Assembly (NCBI RefSeq): GCF_030035675.1
Contig: NC_084482.1
Span: 223,988,943 to 224,052,942, forward strand
Direction: 5' to 3'
Length of the DNA: 64,000 nucleotides
From: Rhineura floridana
Lineage: Eukaryota; Chordata; Lepidosauria; Squamata; Rhineuridae
In this document: one piece after another, positions 57,015-64,000 of the stretch
Layout of the letters: each line of letters opens with the position of its first letter
Position numbering within the stretch: the first letter of the stretch is position 1
The notes under the pieces: generated by a model
Seen by the model: the letters and a program-made list of their open reading frames with translations, nothing else
Databases searched by the model: none
Told to the model about the DNA's origin: nothing
Position numbers and translations under genes: made by a program

Positions 57015-60000
57015 GTGCAGGCCGGTGGACTGGGGGCAGCGTTGTATAAAGGCCCCCCAATGATCCAACCTCCCTCAAAGGGGGTGTTGGTCTTGCCTAT
57101 TCAGATTACAACTTCCAGAGGAGTGGTGTTTAATTCCACTGCCTTAATTGACAGTGGAGCCTCCACAAATTTTATTGATGCAAAGTTAGTCAAGTGTCAT
57201 GGAATTTCCCGATGGAAACTGGATGCTCCCCTAGCTGTGGAGACTATCGATGGGAGACCCCTGAAGTCAGGAGGGGTGACACAAGCCACGGAGGAAGTGA
57301 AACTTCAAATCCCTGGGCACGAAGAGTTCATTTTGCTGTACGTGTCAGATCTCTCGAACTTTGAGGTGATTCTGGGAATGCCCTGGCTAGCAAAGTATGA
57401 ACCCAAAATAAGTTGGAAGGAGGCGGTGGTGTGGTTCACCTCACAGTATTGCCAGGAGAACTGTCAACCTGAAGGAATCAAGAACACCTTAGCGGGGGCA
57501 GTGCAAGAGATCAAGCAAGTGACCCTGCCGCCAAAGTATCAAGAATTCAAAGATGTGTTTGATGAAAAAGAGGCAGAGACCTTACCCCCCCACCGCCCTT
57601 ACGACTGTGCGATTGACCTAGTGCCAGGAGCCAGCATCCCATCAGGGAGAATCTACTCTCTCACAGAGAATAAGAGGGAGGCCCTGAAGGAATTCCTGGA
57701 TAAAAACCTGAGGCGAGGATTCATACACCCCTCACAATCCCCTGCTGGAGCGCCACTATTGTTTGTGAAAAAGAAGGGGGGGAACTCAGACCCTGTAACG
57801 ACTATCGCACATTGAACCAGATCACCATCCCCAACAGCTACCCGCTGCCCCTGATCTCAGTGTTGCTGGACTGACTGCGCTCTGCAAAAATCTTCACGAA
57901 GTTGGATTTGAGAGGAGCGTACAATCTGATCAGAATGAAGGAGGGAGATGAATGGAAAACAGGATTCTTGACCGCTTACGGACAGTATGAATACCTGGTC
58001 ATGCCGTTCGGGCTTTGTGGAAGTCCAGGAATTTTTCAAAAATTCATGAACGACGTGTTTAGAGACTTGTTGGACACGTATGTAATCTGTTACTTAGATG
58101 ATATCCTGGTGTTCTCAAAGAACCAGGAAGACCACTACCAGCATGTGAAGACGGTGTTGAAGAGACTGAGAGAAAATCACCTGTATGCTAAATTAGAGAA
58201 ATGTGGATTTGACCTCAAGTCTCTACACTTCCTTGGATATCGAATCTCAGCGGAAGGCGTGGAGATGGACCCAGGGAAAGTAAGCTGCATATTGGACTGG
58301 GGCCAACCTGTCACCAAAAAGGATGTACAACGGGTTTTGGGGTTTGCCAATTATTACAGAAAGTTCATTCCAGGGTTTTCCAAATTAACAGCTCCTCTGA
58401 CTGACTGTTTAAGGGGGAAGAAGAAGTTTCAATGGACAGAGAATGCCACCGAGGCCTTTGAGGAGCTGAAGAGATGGTTTGCTACTGAGCCCATTCTGCG
58501 CTTTGCTGATCCGAACCGCCCTTTCATAGTGGAAGCAGATGCTTCAGATTTTGCCATCGGGGGAGTCCTGCTACAATTAGACCAAGAAGGGAAGGAGCTG
58601 CACCCCTGTGCGTACTTCTCTCTGAAGTTAAAGCCTGCAGAGAAGAACTACACAGTTTGGGAGAAGGAGCTGCTGGCCATCAAGGACTCTTTTGAAAACT
58701 GGAGACAATACCTACAGGGGACCTCTCATCGAATTGAAGTGCGCTCCGACCACAAGAATCTTGAAAGCCTCCAAACAGCCAGAAAGCTGAACCAGAGACA
58801 GATGAGATGGTCCCAGTTCTTCACTAGGTTTAACTTCCAGATTACTTACCATGCCCAAGCCAAAAACCAGAGAGCGGATGCCTTATCCAGACAGCCACAA
58901 TACAAAGAAAGTGAATCCAAGGACCAGCCTCAGTACGTAATCCCGCCAGAGAAATTAACGTTGGGAGTATGCCAGCCTTCATGGGAAGAGGAACTCAAAA
59001 AGGCACAACAAGAAGATGCAGACATGCTAAAATATCAGCAGGAGACGGGACAAGGTCAAGACTCAGAAGTAACCTTTCACTGGAGAAATGGACTGTTATG
59101 GTTCAAAACCGCCAGATATGTGCCAGAAGGGGAATTAAGGCTCAGAATCCTACGCCAGTGTCATGATTCCATCACAGCGGGACACTTTGGGATTTACAAG
59201 ACCATTCAGAACGTGGCCAAGGACTTCTGGTGGCCTAAAATGCGTCGGGATATTGAGAGTTATGTAAAGTCCTGCTCTGTCTGTCTGCGGACAAAAACAC
59301 AAACAGGGACACCAGCAGGACTGTTACAACCGTTGCCTGTCCCACACGAACCCTGGAAGGACCTCTCCATGGATTTTATAACTGATCTACCCAAGTCCCA
59401 AGGAATGACAGCCATCTTAGTAGTGGGGGATCTACTTACCAAAATGGCACACTTTCTTCCTTGTGCAGGGGCCTTAGAGGCTAAAGAAACAGCCAAGTTA
59501 TTCATCAAAGAAGTCTACCGGCTGCATGGATTGCCAAACAGCGTAGTCTCAGACCGAGGAACTCAGTTCACAGCCAAATTTTGGAGAGCAATGTGGAAAC
59601 AGTTGCAGATGGAATTAAAACTCTCCTCCGCCCATCACCCCCAGACAGATGGGCAGATGGAACGCTTGAACGCCGTTTTGGAAAGATATTTACGAAGTTA
59701 TGTGTCCTATCAACAGACTGACTGGGTATCATATTTGCATTTTGCAGAGTTCGCCTACAACAATTCTCTGCACTCCAGCACTCAACAAACCCCGTTCTTC
59801 GCTAATTATGGATTCCATCCTAAAGTCTTTCCAAGCAGCTCAGAAGGAATGCTGGTACCGGCAGCTGAGAACTTCCTTAAGGAATTGCAAGCGGCGCAAC
59901 AGACACTGAAACAGCAGTTAAACGAAGCCAAAACGGAGTACAAGCGAGTTGCTGACCTGCACAGGAAGGAGCCCCCCCCTTCAACCGGGAGACCAGGTAT

Positions 60001-60448
60001 GGCTGTCCACCCGCTTCCTCCAGATGCCGGGCAAATGTAGAAAATTACAAGACAAGAGGGTGAGTCCTTTCAAAATAGAAACTCAAATCAATCCCGTGGC
60101 GTACCGACTGAAGCTGCCTGACATGTTTAAAATACATCCTGTGTTCCATCGATCCCTCTTAACGAAAGCCGCCCCTCCCAGTGAGTTACGGCTGGAGGAA
60201 TCTCCCGGAGCTCCACTCCTGGTAAAGGAGCAGCTTGAGTTTGAAGTTGAGGAGATCTTAGATTCCAGGATCAGACGCCACAAGCTGCAGTACTTGATTC
60301 ACTGGAAAGGCTATGGGGTGGCTGACAGATCATGGGAAGATGCAGCTGATGTGCATGCTCCAGAATTGGTAAAACATTTCCATCAATGTTTTCCCCACCG
60401 TCCCAAGCCAGACAAGGGGAGGGGGGCACAGCCTGGGAGGGGGTGTGG
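57015..60448 (+). other. Gypsy pol region with chromodomain (fossil)
   Basis: Protease (ALIDSGASTNFID, about 57150), reverse transcriptase (VMPFGLCGSPGIFQKFMND, CYLDDILVFSK, about 58000-58120), RNase H (EADASDFAIGGVLLQ, about 58530), integrase (zinc region near 59160-59290, then ITDLPKSQGM, SDRGTQFTAKFW, HHPQTDGQMERLN) and a C-terminal chromodomain (YLIHWKGYGVADRSWE, about 60290-60340). The domains lie in more than one frame; the region is broken. Confidence 0.88.
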
Positions 60449-61075
60449 TGTCGGAAGGCAGAGCTGGGGTCTCAATCCCGGGGAGCTGGATCCCAGAGAG
60501 TTGGGAGAAGAGTATTCGGATGGATGGCAGAGGGAAGGGGGAGGAACTTCCCCCCTTTGGAACGAAGACGAAACAGAGGAACTGCCAGTGATAAGGTCGC
60601 TTAGCGATGGGGAGCCTGAGCCCTCCCTGGACATTCTCACGCCTCCCCCTCTTTCAGGCTCAGAGCAAGAGGGGAAAGAGGGAGGGCTGCTCACAGCCGA
60701 AAAGCGGGGAGGCAGTTTACCATCAGCCCCTCCCCTATCCCCCATCCTGGAATCGGAAACTTCAAAAGAGGAGGGGGCGATGCTTCCCCCCTCACCGCGC
60801 AGACAGCTGAAAAGACAGGAGAGAAGGGGGGGAAGGCGGGCAGTACCTGAGGGGCAGTTAAGGAGGAGCCAAAGATTGCGCGCCCGTTTGGCCCCTTCTT
60901 AAAGAACAGGCGGGAAGAAGTCCCTTGCTCTGTCAACTTTCTCCCAATACCGCAGGACCTGTATCCCTGTATTGCTTCATGAGAAAACGCAGTCTTTGTT
61001 TGGACATTACCCTAATAAAACACGAATTAACTACAGCCGTTGGTCTGGTTCCTGAGTCACATCCTGGGCCTGACA
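60449..61075 (+). repeat. 3' LTR of the chromodomain Gypsy
   Basis: 627 bp, about 97-98% like the 5' LTR. It is preceded by a purine-rich stretch (60411..60447, GGGGAGGGGGGC) suitable as a polypurine tract. Confidence 0.95.
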
Positions 61076-61258
61076 CCTTCTGACTTTATTTGAGGGTTTA
61101 CTCTCTGTGGTACCACATCTCTTCTGCCATTATTATTTGGGTTTGATTTAAATTCTCTTGGTGTTTTCCCCATCCAACCAGATCGGTTTGAGGTAAAATG
61201 ATCGGACAGTTCTGCTGCCTCCTACACAGACTTAGGGGAATGATCTTTGACCAGCAAT

Positions 61259-62073
61259 CTAATTTCTGAGGCTTTTCACCTCTTCCACAGACTGAGCTTT
61301 AGTACCTGTCAGCCATTTTTCAAATATGTCCACCAGTTTTGCTCCCAACACCAAGAAAGATCTTCCTGTCTGTATCTGGCAGTTTCTGAAAAGTTTTCTA
61401 AAATAATCAGGCCCCAGTCTAAATCTTTTGTACACTGCTTCTTTAAATTCAGCATATGTCACTGGCCTGTCTGAGGGGAAATATTGATACACCTCAGCCA
61501 ATTCCCCTTTAATTAAATTTGACAAATAGTGCATGCATTTATCTTCAGGTAGCCCCCACATCTGAGCTGCCTTTTCAAACGTTGTGAGGTAAATTTGTGG
61601 ATCTTCACCGGGCTCATACACAGCAAAGTCTTTTGGAGTGACTTTTATTTTTGTTTCATCTCTTTTCTTGTTTTGTCAGAATGAAACTTCTCTCTTTCTA
61701 ATTTTAACCTTTCCACTTGTATCTCAGCCTCCATTCTCACTCTTTCAGCCTCCATTTTACATCTTTCAGCCTCCAACACTCGTTGCTTGTCTTTTTCCCC
61801 AGCTTCAAAGACCCGCTGCTTGTCTTTTTCCTCAGTCTCCATTCTCAATCTTTCAGCCTCCAATTTTAGCTTCTCTCTTAAATACTCCACATAGGCAGGA
61901 TTGCTTGGGTACCCTTGTGGGGTCGCTTCTCTTACTGGTTCTTTGGTTTGAACTGATGTATAAGTTATTAATGCTACCCGCAATTCATCCACCCCTTTAC
62001 CCTCATGAGGTAAATGAAAAGCTTTACATTTTCCCACCAGCTCTTCTCTCTTCATTTTCACAAACTCAGCCAT
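61259..62073 (-). other. Gmr1-like gag with SCAN-like capsid piece (fossil)
   Basis: It begins MAEFVKMKREELVGKCKAF, then a charged coiled-coil stretch (about 61650..61880), then a capsid-type region with FEKAAQMWGLPEDKCMHYLS, TYAEFKEAVYKRFRLGPD and FRKLFRNCQ. The latter resembles the vertebrate SCAN domain, which is known to derive from Gmr1-like gag. Confidence 0.78.
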
Positions 62074-62100
62074 GTTTCTCAGAACTCAAACACTTTACCA

Positions 62101-63201
62101 CATACTCACAAGTAATTTTTATTAGTTATTCCCTTCACAGTATATGGTTGTGTTGGGGAATTGCTCCTTGCTCTTCTCTTTTACATTTTATCTTCACAAC
62201 ACCTCTTTGAAGTAGGTCAGGCTAAGAGACTGTGAGTAGCACAAGGTCACCCATTGAGCTCCATGACTTAGTGTGGATTTCAAATTATTTTTCCTCAAAC
62301 CTTAAAAAAAACCACCAATCCAATGCTATATTTGTTATGAGGTATAAATAAATGACCACAACAAATTAATACAGTGCTTGCTTTTTAATTAGTTACATCT
62401 TGACTTTATCCCAGCAAGAGCATCTGAATTGCTGCAAAACTTAAATGCTTTCAACCCCTCCATCGGAATTACCATGCCTGGTCTCACATTGAAAGTAGCT
62501 GAACAGCATCGGGTGAAAGTCCCACAGCAACATAACTCATTCACAACTAATGAAAATTAATGCCTTTGCCTGGATTAGGGTTTGGCATTGGAGGAGAGTA
62601 GGGCTCTTGGGCCTTTTACAGCTATGGGGCAGACAGATGTGAAACAGAGTAGGCCTTTCCAAGTATCGAACTACGATGATGGAGAAAGCTTTTCCTGTTG
62701 GTATTCTGTGTGTAGGGCATTTCATCACTTGGGTATGGCCACTGATTTATTTTGGGGCTCTCCAACTGCTATTGATAAAGAAGGTAAACATTTGCAAATG
62801 CCATAGAGTGTACATACTTTTTATGCAAATGTGTGTCTTTTTTCGTGAATCCAGCAGAAGGCTCAATCCACACAGAGTATACTGGGCTCAGGAGATCCTG
62901 TTTTGACTCATGATCTGGAGAAGCCCTTAGCAATATATTATTTTTCAATTATTGGATCTGAGCTATAGCATTTTACTAAAGAGTGTCTGCCTAATTTATC
63001 TAACTACTTTTAAAAATGTTTATAAACAGAAAGTACTGCATGCATTTTTACATTGGAAGTTCTTGTAGGTAAGTGCCAGGAACCGGAAAAGTAACCAGAG
63101 ATACAATTTCTCCCTCGGATTCATCACACATCTTCAGAAACACTGAAGAAGTTTCACCTTGCACTTGTTATGGAATGTCCTGAAAAACTCTCTCATAAGA
63201 A
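62101..63201. other. 3' flank of V2R C, paralogous to 22770..24604
   Basis: It includes a MIR/CORE-SINE-like remnant (about 62180..62285, AAGGTCACCCATTGAGCTCCATGAC). From 62336 on it aligns with the flank of copy B. It lacks the 5S-derived SINE and solo LTR present in copy B's flank. Confidence 0.6.
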
Positions 63202-64000
63202 TCAGATTTCTTCTCTTGTTTTTATTGTTAAATATGCCTTTGTGTTTAGATCAGGCCTCAGGACAATAATGTACCACTTGGGAATGAAGATGCAACCCAG
63301 GAGCCCAGCACTGCAGGCCAAGATGGAGAAGACCTGCACGGCTACCATGTATTTCCCCTTTGTGCTCAGGTAGGTGGGCACAAAGGACACCCAGACACTG
63401 CAGAAGACCAGCATGCTGAAGGTGATCAGCTTGGCTTCATTGAAGGCCCCAGGCAGCTTCCTGGCCAGGAAAGCCACTGTGAAGCAGATGGCAGCCAGGA
63501 AGCCCATGTAGCCAAGGGAACCATAAAACACGGCAACAGATCCTTCATTGCATTTCAGGATGATGTGTCCAGGCTGGGAGTGCAAGTCAGAATCTGGGAA
63601 TGGGGGATACATTCTCAGCCAGATGGTGGAGATGACAACTTGGACACTGGAACAGGAAATGACAATGGAATTGGCCAGACTCTTCCCCAGCCATCTCCTT
63701 GCTCTGTTCCCTGGTTTTGTGGCCAGGAAGGCCAGCACCACCGTGATGGTTTTTGCCAACACGGAAGAGACGGCAACTGAAAAGATGATGCAGAAGGCCA
63801 TTTGTTGGACAAGGCAGGTCACTTTCCTCGGCTGGCCGATGAAGAGGAAGGAGGACAAAAAGGAGAGCAGGAGGGAGGTGAGGAGAACAAAGGAGAGGTC
63901 CCTGTTGTTGGCTTTGACTATCGGAGTTTCGAGGAATCTAATGAAGATTGCTAAAACAAAACCTGTGGTTAAGGAAAAGAATAGGGCAGAAGAAGCCAGG
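63202..64000 (-). CDS. V2R copy C, last exon (partial, runs off the right edge)
   Basis: The seven-helix exon of a third tandem V2R is open from the window edge to TGA at 63202..63204 (about 265 codons). It starts in the first helix ([19 protein letters not shown]), then [14 protein letters not shown], the same hallmark [18 protein letters not shown] and [14 protein letters not shown], and the identical end [10 protein letters not shown]. It is close to copy B but differs in the second extracellular loop ([15 protein letters not shown] against [15 protein letters not shown]). Nothing in this part is broken. The remaining exons lie to the right, so its overall status is unknown. Confidence 0.9.
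   Translation of the reverse strand, partial: LASSALFFSLTTGFVLAIFIRFLETPIVKANNRDLSFVLLTSLLLSFLSSFLFIGQPRKVTCLVQQMAFCIIFSVAVSSVLAKTITVVLAFLATKPGNRARRWLGKSLANSIVISCSSVQVVISTIWLRMYPPFPDSDLHSQPGHIILKCNEGSVAVFYGSLGYMGFLAAICFTVAFLARKLPGAFNEAKLITFSMLVFCSVWVSFVPTYLSTKGKYMVAVQVFSILACSAGLLGCIFIPKWYIIVLRPDLNTKAYLTIKTREEI

Larger units (their letters stand above)
55370..61075 (+). mobile_element. Chromodomain Gypsy element with both LTRs (fossil)
   Basis: LTRs at 55370..56002 and 60449..61075 share TGTCGG...GGGCCTGACA ends, and the whole is flanked by a perfect 5-bp duplication CCTTC (55365..55369 and 61076..61080). Parts in order: gag with CCHC knuckle, protease, reverse transcriptase, RNase H, integrase, chromodomain. 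This is the chromovirus arrangement, and in a vertebrate most like the sushi-ichi group. By eye the two LTRs differ at roughly 15 sites plus one small indel (~2.4%), so insertion is geologically recent (millions of years, depending on rate). It is near full length but broken by about three coding breaks. It is inserted in the Gmr1-like fossil. Confidence 0.93.
46096..62100 (-). mobile_element. Gmr1-like Gypsy element (fossil), carrying three later insertions
   Basis: On the minus strand, from high to low coordinates, the parts read: gag with coiled coil and a SCAN-like capsid piece (62073..61259), CCHC knuckle (CYKCGKAGHLCFQC, about 55325), protease (LLDTGAAQTLL, about 50890), integrase (48121..47273), then reverse transcriptase (47159..46862). 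Integrase before reverse transcriptase is the distinctive order of Gmr1-like Gypsy elements. Later arrivals are an L1 (48426..50831), an L2 (about 50985..55170) and a chromodomain Gypsy (55370..61075). The element is broken and rearranged, with some reverse-transcriptase sequence on the opposite strand. LTR-like sequence is suspected at about 46096..46600, but the ends are not settled. It is the oldest layer of the nest. Confidence 0.8.

Noticed and set aside
1-64000. CRISPR arrays, riboswitches, bacterial operons, attachment sites
   Set aside because: Nothing in the window shows regularly spaced repeats with unique spacers or prokaryotic gene organisation; the DNA is clearly vertebrate.

Overview
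The window is repeat-rich vertebrate DNA, most likely from a squamate reptile (a lizard rather than a snake is my guess). It carries tandem vomeronasal type-2 receptor (V2R) genes. The repeats fit a squamate: a full-length L1, several L2-group LINEs, BovB remnants, a CR1 tail with an 8-bp tail repeat, a Penelope-like element, a hAT-type DNA transposon, a 5S-rRNA-derived SINE, and Gypsy-group LTR fossils. No bacterial-style operons, CRISPR arrays or real tRNA/rRNA genes are visible.

Three V2R copies lie head-to-tail on the minus strand. Copy A (1..16790) has exons 4 (partial), 3, 2 and 1. It is a pseudogene: a 5.7-kb L1 sits inside its signal-peptide codons, and exon 2 opens with an in-frame stop. 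Copy B (24605..44042) shows all six classical V2R exons (218, 292, 816, 228, 127 and 911 nt of coding sequence). All five introns are GT-AG, phases match, and the total is 2592 nt (863 residues plus stop), so it looks functional. Copy C (63202..64000) is the last exon of a third gene running off the right edge. Introns and flanks of A, B and C align with each other, so insertions can be dated relative to the duplications by empty sites.

Layout: 1-16.8 kb, pseudogene A with a hAT-type element in intron 3, a 416-bp insertion in intron 2, a tandem duplication around a BovB tail in intron 1, and the L1 in exon 1. 16.8-24.6 kb, spacer with a foldback element split by a solo retroviral-type LTR, LINE tails, and a 5S-derived SINE split by a solo Gypsy LTR. 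24.6-44.0 kb, gene B, with three L2-group LINEs filling intron 4 and a Penelope-like element in intron 3. 44.0-46.1 kb, 5' flank of B with a BovB fragment. 46.1-62.1 kb, a fossil Gmr1-like Gypsy element on the minus strand that received three later insertions: a 5'-truncated L1, a nearly full-length L2 and a chromodomain Gypsy element with both LTRs. 62.1-64.0 kb, 3' flank and last exon of gene C.

The host content is one apparently complete chemoreceptor gene between a dead sister copy and a partial third copy. The rest is mostly retroelement. All protein assignments come from reading motifs by eye; no database search was run.
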